The notes: a model not told the origin generated them from the sequence alone. DNA of 64,000 nt from Sitta carolinensis (GCA_032173965.1 CM063292.1:946501-1010500), one strand, 5' to 3'; shown: positions 35,105 to 48,389, counted from the stretch's first letter. A program made the numbers and translations.

Positions 35105-38100
35105 ATGGCGGCGCTCGCCGAGAAGACCGTGAACGGCTGCGTGCTGCAGTTCTACTTCCACCGGGCCATAGAGGCGTACCGCTCCGGGCGCAACCGCGAT
35201 TTCCGCCAGTTCCGCGACATCATGCAGGGTGCGCGGGGCCGGGCCGGGCAGCGGCGGGGCTGGGCCGGGGTTGGCCCGGGCCGGGCTGCACCGCCCTGAC
35301 CTGCCGTTTGTCCCACAGCGCTGCTCGTGCGGCCCCTGGAAAGGGAGCCGGAGATGGCTCAGATGCTCCGGATAATGCAGCTGCTGTCGCGGGTCGAGGA
35401 GGGCGAGAACCTCGGTAGGTGGCCGTCCCTTCCCGAGCTCTGGGCAGCGCCGGTGCTCTGTCCCCGCCGGGAGCAGGGCTCTGCGCTGGGCTGGGGGGCT
35501 CGGGAGGGCTCCCTGCGGGTGAGGGGTAGCTGTTCGTGTCTGTGGCGCTCCGGGGCCGCCGTGCTGGACAAACGCATCAGCCTGGTGACTCCTGCCGGGC
35601 CTCAGAGCTTCCAAAATGCTTCCCTGTGTCAGTGCTGGGCACCTGGGAAGTTCTGGAGCGCTGCTCCCAGATTTTCCCGCGGGCTGTTGGGGGGCAGGAG
35701 TCGCAGCTTGGCAGCGCCTCAGCCCCGGTGGCTGTGGAACCTGCGGCGAACCTGTGCAGGTGGCTGGGCTGCCACCCGTGCAGGTGAATAACCAGCTCTC
35801 CGTAGGGAAGCGCCGTGACCCCCCCCCCAAAGTATGGATGCCAATTCTTATAGATTGCACCTTCGACAAGGAGTCAGAGCTGACCCCACTTGAGTCGGCC
35901 ATGCTTGTCCTGGACTTCATCCGTGAGGAATTCTCAGTGGCGGACAAGACGATGGAGGCTGTGCAGAAAATGGTGAAGGAAGCTGTAAGAGCTTTTTCTT
36001 TCTCAGTAAATATGTTGTGCAGCTTTTGCCTTGGGAAGGCCTCATGTGGATGATAGTGGGAGCTGCCTCATGTGCCAGATTCCCTTGTTATCTGCAAACA
36101 CATTCCTGCAGTGATGTGGGAGTTCTGTGTGGAACTTGGCACTGAGCTGTTCCTGTGCCCTGCTTCAATCTGTCCTTGTTTTCCTCTGCAGGCTGTTGTC
36201 GTTTGTATCAGAAACAAGGAGTTTGAAAAAGCTTCTGATATTGTCAAGAAGCACATGGGGAAGGAGCCCAGAAATCAGGTGAGTTTGTGCTGGGATGAAG
36301 TGGGAGCAGCTGATGTGTCCTGGGAGGTTTGCGGTGAGGAGGCCAAAATGAAAACAATCCTTCTGGAGTGCTGGTCCCTCAGTGTTGCATGTTTGGATTA
36401 TCACCTTGGAGCCCCCTCTGTCACTCACCTTTCCTCCCAAACCTTCATGGGTCTTCTAGGCATCACCTTGATGAGCCTCCAGCTCACCTTCAGAGCACAC
36501 TCTAGGAGCAGCAGAAGCTCCCATTCCCTTTCTGCAGGCAGTAGGGTGCTTGGGCACTACAGGCAAGGAGAATTCCTGAAATGAGGTGGTTCTGTTGCTC
36601 CTTGGTTGCTCTCCTGTTCCTCTGGCCTTTTCCCAGCCCCGTCTTGGTGTAAATTGGTTGTGCCTGGAGAATGCCAAACAGGAAAGGCCCAGTCCTCGCC
36701 CACATCCTCGCTGTGGGTGTCACTGATTCCATTGTCCCTGCCCAGAGTGTTCTTACCTGATCTATGAATTTTTTCTCTAGAAGAAGAGGAATGAGTGGCT
36801 GGCTGTCATCCGGGAAAAGAACCCCTCTCATCCAAAGGTCAAAAACTTCTCCTACGAGGACTTCCAGCAGAGCATCTTTGAGTTCCTCAAGGGCTATGTG
36901 GACGACTCTGAGCCAGCGCTGCTGACAGTGAGTGCCCACCAAAGGATCAGGTGCCTGGTTACAGCAGCTTAAACCTGGAACACTCGAAATCCAGCCCATT
37001 CCTTAGAGTTTTATATGGTCAAGCACGTTTTTCAATCCATGTAATGCCTTTGGGAGGGGGTAAAATGGAATGGGAGCACGAGGAATCATCTCTGTAACAG
37101 TGCTGTACTTTTTTTCTCTCCAAGTTATTAAAGAAGACTTTGACTTCAGAACATGTTGACAAAGCAAAATCCTTGCTGAGGACTTCTGAGTTTGCAGAAG
37201 GGCTGAAGGACCAGGCAGCAGCTCCAGAGGCCTCTGGAAGGGCAGAGAGCCCAGCCAGAGCTCCAGAGGTCTTGGGAAGGGAGGAGGGCCCAGCCAAAGC
37301 TCCAGAGGTCTCAGGAAGGATGGAGCACACAGCCAGAGCTCCAGAGCTTGCAGGAGCAACAGAAGACCTGGTGGGAGCTGCCAGCCCTGCAGAAAGGGCA
37401 GCTGGTCCCACAGCAGCTCCAGAGATTATGGAAGAAGCTGGTGTCCCTGCAGCAACTGTGGAACCTATGGAAGTAGTCACTGACCCAGAAGCAACGCCTG
37501 AACATTTAACAGCAGCATATGTTATCCCAAAGGGCACTCTAGAGTCTATGGAAATAGCTAAAGCACCAGCAGCAGCAGCGCCAGAACTCCCCAGGGTGTC
37601 CACCAGGGAACCACAAAGGTGGGCAGAGGAGTCTGGCTCTAGACTGTGGATGCAGTGTGGCCACAAGTTCTCTTCCAAGGGCTGATCCCCTATGTCCAGG
37701 CAGCTCCTGCTTCCCCAAATGCCTGCCCAGGCCTGTCCAAAGGTGCTGGAGCAGGGTGCTGGATCCCGGGAAGGGTGCTGAGGTGGTTTGGCTCAGTTGC
37801 TGACAGGAGCTGCTGTTGTGACCGGGGAGGGGCAGTGGCTGCTCTGGGGCAGCGCTGGGAACAGCAGGAGGCAGTGGAGCAGGGACCTGTGTTGTGCACA
37901 CCTGGGCCTGGGCACTGCTCCGTTGGGGAGGGAGCACTGGAGGGCTGGGAATGCCCTGTCCCACAGAGCTGCACTGCAGGGCCAGGAGCTGGGGGTGCTG
38001 GTGGGGGAGGCTGGCTGGCTGGCAGCTCCCCTCCAACCTGCCCGGTTGTGTTTATTTTATAGGCAGCCCCCCGGCGCTGTAACCTCCTGTGGGATTTCTG

Positions 38101-39868
38101 TTCTGAGAGAAGCTTTCAAGATCCTGTCGGACTCCAGGGACCCAGATACACTTTTCACCAAACTGGACCAAACAGACTTGCCTTCCCTCAAGCAACTGTC
38201 TCCTTCTGTATCCCACAGAACCAAGAGACGCAGAGAAGCAGAGAATCAAGCTTCTGAGACCTCAGAGCCTCCTGAAATACCCCGTAACATCAAAAACTTG
38301 TTCAGCATAAGCAATCTGATCACGGACTTGAACAGCTCATCCAGCAAGTCGAGCGAGGGCCCCGACTCTTCCCAGGAGCACGTGGTCTCTTCTGCTTCCA
38401 AACCTGCTCCAAAATTGCCTGATGAGCCCTTGTCTGCCCAGAGTGAGAAGTATGAAGCCCCTCTCGTGTGGTATTGTCTGCTCTGCCCCCAGTCTTGTCT
38501 TGCTGATGTTGGTAGCTTGAGCACCAAACCCTTGCCCTGTGTCCCAAAAGAAGTGTTGACCTTGCCCACCAGCCCACGTGGAACTGGGCACAGCAAACCC
38601 TCTCTTGTCCATACATATTTGGCTTTTAAATTAATTTATGGAGATGAGAAAATGATCGGGTCCTGCTGGTAGTGAGGTGCTGCAGCTGGTCCTGGCAGGT
38701 GATTCCAGTACAGGTAATGCATGTTTTTTCATGCTTCTCCCAGCGTCAGCGTCACTGGCCAGAGTCTGTAGGAGCATCCTTCTCTTGCTTCCCACCTCTT
38801 AAGAAATACAGTGGCCTGAGGCTGGCTCTGCTTGCTTGGTGGCCCTTCACCTGCTCCCCAAAACACCTTCTCCTGAGCCAGTAGTGAAAGTAAACCCTCA
38901 CCTCATTTCAGGTCCTTCCAAGGAAGGTGGAACAGCTCCTGTGGCACAGAGGAGAAGGACACTTGGAGTGATGAGGATGAACTCTTTGCAAATGCAGGTA
39001 TGAAAATCCCCCTGGCAGGGATCACCTCTGCTAATCCTGGCATGGGGGTCACTCACAGGGGCCTTGCATGACTGAATTTTGTACCCAGAAATCCTGTGGG
39101 GTAAAGGGATTGGGGCGTATTGCGTGTCACAGGGTGCTCTGACTGCACAGCTCAGCAGTTAAGCCCAAGGCAGCCTCTTAAGGGGGTCTGTACCTCACAA
39201 ATTATGGGAAATGTAACTCTTCCCCCTTGTTTTCCAGCATTAATTGAAAAAAATGATGTCTCCAAGAACAGCTCCAAGAAACAGGTATGTGGAGCCTTAG
39301 GTGCTTCCAGCAGGCCCTGCAGTGGGGCAGTGTCCCTACAGTGTCCATGGTAAAACAGGCTGGAGCTGTGCCAGCCCTGCCTGCACTGGCAATGTGCCTC
39401 AGGTCCCTTTGTCTTGATGGCTCAGAGCAAGGTTTGCCAAATTCTCTCATGCTGGAGAGGTTCAGAGTCTCGTTCAGGTGAGGGACACAAATCTGGCAGC
39501 TGTTACCCAGGAACAGGTCCCACATTGGTGCCACCAGGAACTCTCCTCCTGACCCATAGGAAGGCAGCTGCTGCACATCTGCAGTGCTGCATGCAGCTGC
39601 CAGGACCTGTCTGCCTCCCCTGCTGTCCTGCACGGGTGGTGAGGGCAGGAATTGGCAGCAGGCTCTGCCGTGCAGCCCCTCCCTGCAGCTGCTTCCTTGC
39701 TCTTTGCAGAAATGGACCATGCAGGAGAGCCAGTGGATCAGGGAAGGGGTGAAGAAGTATGGAGAAGGGAGGTGGAAAGCCATTTGCCTCAAGTACCCCT
39801 TCCAGAACCGCACCCCAGTGATGATCAAAGACCGCTGGCGGACCATGAAGAAACTGGGAATGCTCTGA
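35105..39868 (+). CDS. TERF2: Telomeric repeat-binding factor 2 (TRF2), shelterin subunit
   Basis: Binds duplex telomeric repeats, organises t-loops and recruits RAP1 and TIN2. Ten exons join in frame to 585 residues: 35105–35228, 35319–35414, 35854–35984, 36192–36278, 36781–36927, 37125–37618, 38063–38449, 38912–38997, 39238–39284, 39710–39868. The TRFH dimerisation domain begins almost at the start ([13 protein letters not shown]) and runs to about residue 195. A hinge of 13-residue repeats spans about 229–346. The RAP1-binding motif ([10 protein letters not shown]…KLDQTDL) is near 370–400, a TIN2-binding-like motif ([13 protein letters not shown]) near 438–450, an iDDR-like segment ([14 protein letters not shown]) near 494–507, and the Myb/telobox 534–585 ([11 protein letters not shown]). 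An in-frame stop at 34988 with no ATG before 35105 supports this start. The usual N-terminal basic (GAR) domain is therefore absent. RAP1 and iDDR motifs plus synteny exclude TERF1. Confidence 0.94.
37224..37577 (+). repeat. TERF2: 39-bp coding tandem repeat in TERF2 exon 6
   Basis: Nine degenerate 39-bp units (one is 42 bp) in frame encode a 13-residue period beginning 'PE'. Examples are [52 protein letters not shown] and [16 protein letters not shown] identity is clear in the first three units and fades to the right. It encodes an acidic, Ala/Pro-rich disordered stretch between the TRFH domain and the RAP1-binding motif. Confidence 0.85.
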
Positions 39869-40596
39869 AGTTGGGAGCCACAGGACTTACCTTTTTTTGG
39901 TTTGTTTTTTTGGACCTGTTTGTTTTTTTTGGAAGCTGGACCAGGTGTAGTCTGTGCCACTATGGGAAGCCCCTCTGACTCCAAAACCATGATTGACAGT
40001 AACCCAGGAGATTTGTGCTCCAGCTGTATCTGCAAAAATCAGTGTGCTGCAGGTGGCAGGGGCTGTGCAGCCTCTCAGCCTGAATTTAGAACCACCTGGC
40101 TTGAGACTTCCTTGTCCACCTGACTGCTGCAGCCTCTAGAATGAGTCTCAGCTGTTTGCTCTGCTCAGGTGTGATCAGCAGGATGATCTCATAGCTGACT
40201 TTTTTGTGTTGTAGTTGTTTGTTCTCTGGACCACTTGTTTCATCTGTTTGTGATCACTCCCTTGGAGAAGAGAGGCAGCACTGAGTCCCAGAGCTTCTGT
40301 GGGGATGAGATCCAGGCAAGAGGATCTACTTGGAATTTTTTTTCCCCATTTCTGTTTTGTAAATGACTAATCTGTGAGGAGAAATTCCTGCCTTCCAGCT
40401 CTGAGGCTTTAAAAACTAAAATTACTTTGTGTTTCAGTACTTGGAACTGTTTGTTGTTTCTATGCTAAAAATTTTAGTTTTGAATATGGTATGTTTTCTT
40501 TGTATTTTTCCTGGTTGGTATCCTTGCTGTGTGTGATGTCCAAGGATGCCACGTGTTCCTGCCTTCAAGTGCCAAAGCTGGAACAGTCATTTGTAA

Positions 40597-40602
40597 AATA
40601 AA
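40597..40602 (+). promoter_or_regulatory. TERF2: Poly(A) signal, TERF2
   Basis: A canonical AATAAA about 730 bp after the TERF2 stop codon. The intervening 3'UTR is T-rich with no further exon. Confidence 0.75.
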
Positions 40603-40619
40603 GTTCCTTTCCTGTTTAA

Positions 40620-42936
<2,317 letters not shown>

Positions 42937-43178
42937 AACACTGAAGAGCCCCCCTGAAGAGCCAGGAGACCTGGGTGCCACTGTCCTACCACGGAGTGGG
43001 AGGAAAGGCTGGATTCTGCTTCCAGGAGGAGGAAGCTTCCCCTGCTCCTGCCTCATCTCTAGCCCTGGTATCACCCCAAGAGAAGTCAAAGGCCACACCT
43101 GAGTTCTGTGTGCTGTGTGGGTCTGTCACATCCCTACCCATTTTTAGTGTCTAAATGAGTCTTTTCTACCAGACTCCC

Positions 43179-43184
43179 AATAAA
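43179..43184 (+). promoter_or_regulatory. TMED6: Poly(A) signal, TMED6
   Basis: A canonical AATAAA about 240 bp after the TMED6 stop. Confidence 0.75.
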
Positions 43185-43425
43185 GGAACCCCTGGCAGAG
43201 TCTGAGGAGCGACTGCTGCCTGCTGCTGCCATCCAGCCTCTGTGAGCCTAGAAGCTGCTGGCCCCTCCCTCCCTCTCTTCCTAAAGTTCAGACTCTGAGG
43301 CTCCCCCCAACCTCATCAGTCCCCCCAAACACACCCCAGTGTGTCACCTTCCCCACAGGAGGGGCAGGGACTGATTCCCTCTAGGCCTCCACACCAGAAA
43401 AAAGGCACTGGATAAAGGAACAGGC

Positions 43426-43431
43426 TTTATG
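43426..43431 (-). promoter_or_regulatory. NIP7: Variant poly(A) signal CATAAA, NIP7 (candidate)
   Basis: CATAAA on the minus strand, about 180 bp beyond the NIP7 stop. I see no AATAAA nearby on that strand. The NIP7 and TMED6 transcript ends would be only about 200 bp apart. Confidence 0.4.
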
Positions 43432-43609
43432 TGACAGGGCTGGGGCCAGGGCCTCTCCACCAGCACTGGCAGCAGCCCCCTGAGGGCTCTGGGGCTCTGT
43501 GCTGGCAGCTCCCCACATCCCCATCCCCCTCCGGGTGGGCTTCCTGCACCCACAGTGCAGGACACAGTCCGTTCTACCCCGGAACACTCACGGGGTCCCC
43601 GCGGGTCCC

Positions 43610-45293
43610 TTATGTCAGCGTGTCCTCGTTCCGCACGTACTCCCCGATGTCAGCTTGGTGGAACACCACGATGGCCAAGGGGTCGACCTTCCGGCACTCC
43701 TGCGTGGACTTGGCAGCCACCCCGAAGCCCTGGGGGGTGAAGGGGAGGTGAGGGAGGGTCGCCCGTCCTGTGTCCCCCCACTGCCCTGGCAGGGCCGGGC
43801 GCTCACCAGCGGCACGTCAGCCATGGAATACACCACGACCCCCTGGTACTGCGCCGTGTTCTCCGTGATGCGGCCCAGCCCCGACTTGAGCACGTGGTTA
43901 CCGTAGAGGAAGGACTGCTCCGAGCCCGGCTTCACCCACACCTTGTACTGCAAGAGAGGGGCAGAGCCGTGAGGGGCAGCGCCGTGAGGGGCAGCGCCGT
44001 GAGGGGAGAACCGTGAGGGGCAGAGCCGTGAGGGGCAGAACCGTGAGGGGCAGAGCCGTGAGGGGCAGAACCGAGAGGGGCAGAACCGAGAGGGGAGAAC
44101 CGTGAGGGGCAGAGCCGTGAGGGGCAGAACCGAGAGGGGCAGAACGGAGACGAGAGGGGAGAACCGTGAGGGGCAGAGCCGTGAGGGGCAGAACCGAGAG
44201 GGGAGAACCGAGAGGGGAGAACCGTGAGGGGCAGAGCCGTGAGGGGCAGCGCCGTGAGGGGAGAACCGAGAGGGGCAGAGCCGTGAGGGGCAGCGCCGTG
44301 AGGGGAGAACCGTGAGGGGCAGAGCCGTGAGGGGCAGCGCCGTGAGGGGAGAACCGTGAGGGGCAGAGCCGTGAGGGGCAGCGCCGTGAGGGGAGAACCG
44401 TGAGGGGCAGAGCCGTGAGGGGCAGAGCCGTGAGGGGCAGAACCGAGAGGGGCAGAACCGAGAGGGGCAGAGCCGTGAGGGGCAGAACCGAGAGGGGCAG
44501 AACCGTGAGGGGTAGAGCCGTGAGGGGCAGAACCGTGAGGGGCAGAACCGTGAGGGACAGCGCCGTGAGGGCAGAACCGCGAGGGGGAGAACCGAGAGGG
44601 GCAAAGGCGAGAGGGGCAGAGCCCTGAGGGGCAGAGCCCTGAGGGCAGAGCCGTGAGGGGCAGCGGGGCCGGCACCGGGCCGGGACCCACCTTGGCGTAG
44701 GGCGCGAGGAAATCCAGGGCCGTGACGCTGAGCCGGAACTTCTGGGACTTGGTGAACTTCCCGAAGCAGGTGCCCAGGGCCACCAGGCTCTCCCGGGGGA
44801 TGCTGGCCGCCAGCTTCAGCAGCTTCTCACTGCGGGAGCAGGGCGGTGCTGGGCGGCGGCCGGGCCCGCAGCCCGCTGGCCGGCCCGCTCCCCGCCGCGC
44901 CCGGCTCTCACCTCACATAGTACACGCGGTCCCGGTGCAGGCGGAAGCAGTAGGTGCCATCGGGCCGGTCCACCAGCAGCTGGATGTTCTCCCCGATGCT
45001 GCAGGGACGGACCCGGTGAGCCCGGCCCGGCCCCGTCTGCCGCGGCACCCCCGGGGTCCGGCCCTCCCGGAGCGCCTCCGTGCCCGGCCATCCCCGGCGT
45101 GCGCCACCCCCTCGGTCCCATCTGGTCTCCCCGTTCCCCGGGATCCAGCCGGCCCAGCCCTCCCGGTGCCCATCCCTTCTCCATGCCCGGTCCCGCCCGA
45201 TCCCCGGTGCCCATCCCTCCCGGTCGCGGCCCCTCACTATTTCCCGAGCTTCTCGAACACCGCCCGCGTCTCCGCCTCCGTGAGCGGCCGCAT
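43610..45293 (-). CDS. NIP7: NIP7 nucleolar pre-rRNA processing protein
   Basis: Needed for 27S pre-rRNA processing and 60S (and in human also 40S) subunit assembly in the nucleolus. Five exons join to exactly 180 residues, the usual length: 45293–45238, 44998–44912, 44829–44691, 43947–43807, 43729–43610. The protein starts [20 protein letters not shown] and ends [11 protein letters not shown]. The N-terminal alpha/beta domain ([20 protein letters not shown]) is followed by the PUA RNA-binding domain from about residue 95 ([37 protein letters not shown]). All splice sites are GT/AG. Intron 3 (43948–44690) is almost wholly minisatellite. The gene shares a short bidirectional promoter with COG8. 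Confidence 0.95.
43960..44665. repeat. NIP7: 14–15 bp minisatellite filling NIP7 intron 3
   Basis: About 48 tandem copies of 'cagagccgtgagggg', with 'cagaaccgtgagggg', 'cagaaccgagagggg' and 14-bp 'agaaccgtgagggg' variants. Higher-order blocks of about 60 bp repeat between 44.16 and 44.40 kb. The array reaches almost to both splice sites. The pyrimidine tract before exon 4 (on the minus strand) is built from the repeat itself. Open frames through it are artefacts of period and composition. Confidence 0.95.
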
Positions 45294-45409
45294 CTCCCGC
45301 GCCGCGCACGCGGGGCCGCCAGGGCCGGAAGTACCGGACCGGCACCGGCAGGAGAGGAAGTGACGCACCCGGAACTGGCGGGCCCGGAGGTGACGCGGCG
45401 GCCCCGGCG
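45294..45409. promoter_or_regulatory. NIP7/COG8 bidirectional promoter
   Basis: Only 116 bp separate the two divergent start codons. The interval is CpG-rich and TATA-less. It holds an ETS site CCGGAAGT (45325–45332), an ETS–CRE-like composite AGGAAGTGACG (45355–45365) and another GGAACT core. This is a typical architecture for divergent housekeeping genes. The factor binding is inferred. Confidence 0.7.
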
Positions 45410-48263
45410 ATGGCGGCGGCGGCGGAGGAGGCGCGGCTGCTGGCCTGGCTGCGCGGCCCGGCGGCGCCCGGCGGCCCCGAGCTCGCCGCTTATGTGTCGG
45501 AGCTGGCGGCGCTGGGGCTGGCGGAGCTGGGCCGGGAGCCGGCGCGGTTGGCGGCGGAGCGGGCGCGGGTCGGGGCCGAGACGCGCCGCCTCGCCTTCGA
45601 GCACTACCGAGCCTTCATCCGCTCCGCCGAGTGCACCGGCCGCGCCGGCCGCGGCTTCGGCGGCATCGAGAGCCGCCTCGGCAGCCTGCTGGAGCGGCTG
45701 CCCGCGCTGCAGGACTCCTGCCGTGGGGACGGGCACCGGGCATTGGGAGCCGCGGGCAAGGCGCGGGGGGAAACAGGGCAGGAAGGGCCGGAGCTGGGGA
45801 GCGAGAGGTCCCAGTGCTGAGCCCGCTAAGGGCCGGGACTGGGCAGGAGGCAGCCCTGGGAGCAGCCGGTGTGGGTGGGAGGGTCCCCGCGCGGGGAGAA
45901 CTCTCCCGCTGATGCCGTCCCGGCCCCGCAGGAACTTCATGCGCGATGCCGAGGCTATCGCCTGCAGCCGGCGCATGAACAGCCTGACCCTGAACCGGCA
46001 CACGGAGATCCTGGAGATCCTGGAGATCCCGCAGCTCATGGACACTTGTGTTCGTAACGGCTACTATGAGGAGGCACTGGAGCTCACGGCCTACGTGCGC
46101 AGGCTGGAGAGGAAGCACAGCAGCATCCCCGTTATCCAGGTGAGCCCTGCATGTCTTTGCCCCGTGACTGAGGCGAACCCCGTGTTGTCCAGGAGAACCC
46201 TGTGCTGACCCAACCCCTGATCCAGGCGAGCCCCACGCTGAAGGCTCTCTCTTCCCCAGAGCATCGTGGAGGAGGTGCGCCAGTCCGCCCAGCTGATGCT
46301 GAACCAGCTCATCCAGCAGCTGCGCACCAACATCGCCCTGCCCGCCTGCCTGCGCGTCATCGGCTTCCTGCGCCGCATGGACGTGCTCACCGAGGCCGAG
46401 CTGCGCGTCAAGTTCCTGCAGGCGCGGGACGCCTGGCTGCGCTCCATCCAGGCCTCCATCCCCGACCACGACCCCTACGTGCACATCACCAAGACCATCG
46501 AGGCCTGCCGGGTGCACCTCTTCGACATCATCACCCAGTACCGCGCCATCTTCTCCGACGAGGAGCCGCTGGTGCCGGCCGAGGGCGCGGCGCCCGGCGA
46601 GGGGGCCATCTTCCACGGCTGGGTGCTGCAGAAGGTGGCTGAGTTCCTGCGGACGCTGCAACAGGACCTGGACCGCGGGGTGGGCGGCCGGCTGGACTCG
46701 CTGCTGGGGCAGTGCATGTACTTCGGGCTGTCCTTCAGCAGGGTGGGCGTGGATTTCCGTGGGCAGCTGGCCCCCCTGTTCCAGCGCGTGGCTGCCGACG
46801 CCTTCCGGAAGGCGGTGGAGGAGGCGGTGGAGAAATTCCGTGAGGAGATGAATTCCTACACGCTGATCTCGGCGCCAGCCGTGCTGGGGGGCAGTGCGGG
46901 AGTGCCGGTGCCCACAGCCCAGCCTGGCACACTGCAGCCCCCCATGGTGCTGCTGGACTTCCCACCCCTTGCCTGCTTCCTCAATGGGCTCCTCGTTGCC
47001 TTCAATGATCTGCGGCTCTGCTGCCCCATCGCCCTGGCACAGGACGTCACCGCCTGCCTGGACAGTGCCCTTGGTGAGGTGAGTCTGGGGATGGAGCTGG
47101 GACTTCTCCTGGGAGATCATGGGGCATGTTTGTTCTGAGTGGCTTGGGAAAGCCTCTGAGATCACCCAGTCCAAACACTCCCCCAGCACTCCCCCTACCC
47201 CATGTCATCAAGTTCCACATCCACACAGCTGTTAAATCTCTCCAGGGAGGGGGATTCCACCACTGCCCTGTGCCAGGGCTGGACAGCTCTTTCCATGAAG
47301 AAATTTTCCTAATATCCAACTTAAACTTCCTGTGGCACAACTTGAGGTTGTTTCTTCTTGTCCTGCTCCTTGTTCTTTGGGAGCAGAGCCCAGCCCCACC
47401 CTGGCTGCCCCTCCTGTCAGGGAGTAGTAGAGGGTGACAAGGTCCCCCTCAAGTCTCCTTTTCTCCAGGCTGAGTGAGCCCCAACGGCTGCTCCCTGTGC
47501 TTCACTTCCTTCTCCAGCTCTGTTCCCTTCTCTGGCCACACTCCAGCCCCACAGTGTCTATCTTGGAGTGTCCCAGAACTGACCCCATGATTCCAGGTGT
47601 GGTGTCACCAATGCCCAGCACAGGAAGATGGGCACTGCTCTGGGCCTGTGGCCACACTGTTGCTGATAGAAGCCAAGTGCCACTGGCCTCCTCACTCATT
47701 TGGGCAGATGGCTGTCATCTGGTGACCTGTCTGCCTCTCTCTCTCCCCAGGTGACCAAAACCATCCTGGCCTTCCACCGTGCTGAGGAGGCAGCTTTCAG
47801 CGGGCGGGAGCAGGAGCTCTTTACCCAGTTTTGCACAGCATTCCTGGAGGACCTGCTGCCCTACCTGAACCGCTGCCTCCAGGTGCTCTTCCCTCCAACA
47901 CAGATTGCGCAGGCACTGGGTGAGATCTCGGGGTTTGGTTTTCCATGCAGGGGGAGCATACCCATGGCTTCCCCCTGGCACTGAGTGGGCCCTGTCCTGC
48001 TCTTGCCCCCCTGACCCCTCTCTCCCCATCCCCAAGGTGTCCCCCCCACGCAGCTGCAGCGTTTCGGCCGCCTGGGCCGCATCGATGTGGCCTCGCTCAG
48101 GGAGCCCCTGGCTTTCCTCCTTCCACCGGCACCGGGCGAGGAGGAGCCGTCCCCGGAGACCGCCCCGAACCCGGAGGGGGAACACGCGGCCGTGCCCACC
48201 GAGCCCCCGGAGAGCCCCTCCGGGGACGCTGCGCTGCCGGGTGACCCGGTGGCCACGGGTTAG
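45410..48263 (+). CDS. COG8: Conserved oligomeric Golgi complex subunit 8
   Basis: Subunit of lobe B of the COG tethering complex, which acts in retrograde intra-Golgi traffic. Exons: 45410–about 45807, 45932–46139, 46260–47078, 47751–47919 and 48037–48263. Recognised stretches include [76 protein letters not shown] and [20 protein letters not shown]; the protein ends in a Pro/Glu-rich tail. Exons 2–5 join cleanly. Exon 1 is a problem: homology predicts a phase-2 junction right after LQDSC, but the GT there (45723) gives phase 1 and a frameshift. A weaker donor at 45808 (AG|gtccca) restores the frame, adds about 28 residues and gives 606 residues, near the human 612. Intron 3 holds CR1 sequence. 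There is no poly(A) signal before PDF. Confidence 0.9.
47128..47700 (-). mobile_element. CR1 LINE fragment in COG8 intron 3
   Basis: About 570 bp of antisense CR1. It includes 'gatcacccagtccaaacact', a block around 'ttcctaatatccaacttaaa', then 'gggtgacaaggtccccctca', 'agtctccttttctccaggct' and 'gagtgagccccaacggctg'. It is the longest CR1 piece in the window, but still truncated. Confidence 0.85.
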
Positions 48264-48389
48264 CCGGGCCGCGGCGGGGCGCGGCCGTGTCACCCGTAGG
48301 AGCGCCCCGGGCCCCGCCCGCCCCGCGTCCCGCCGCCCCGGGGCCGCCAGGGGGCGCCGCGCCGGCGGTGCGCGCGCACGCGGTGCGCC

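Noticed and set aside
34634..35947. Minus-strand open frame of 437 codons opposite the TERF2 promoter and first exons
   Set aside because: It consists of repeat-encoded peptide and antisense of TERF2 exons, starts from no clear promoter and matches nothing known to me.
43615..44783. Two long minus-strand open frames in the NIP7 intron 3 repeat
   Set aside because: They are repeat-driven; the known NIP7 exons flank the array and splice across it to the exact family length.
45615..47189. Minus-strand open frame of 524 codons
   Set aside because: It is the antisense shadow of the GC-rich COG8 exons 1–3 and runs across their introns. It has no recognisable domain.
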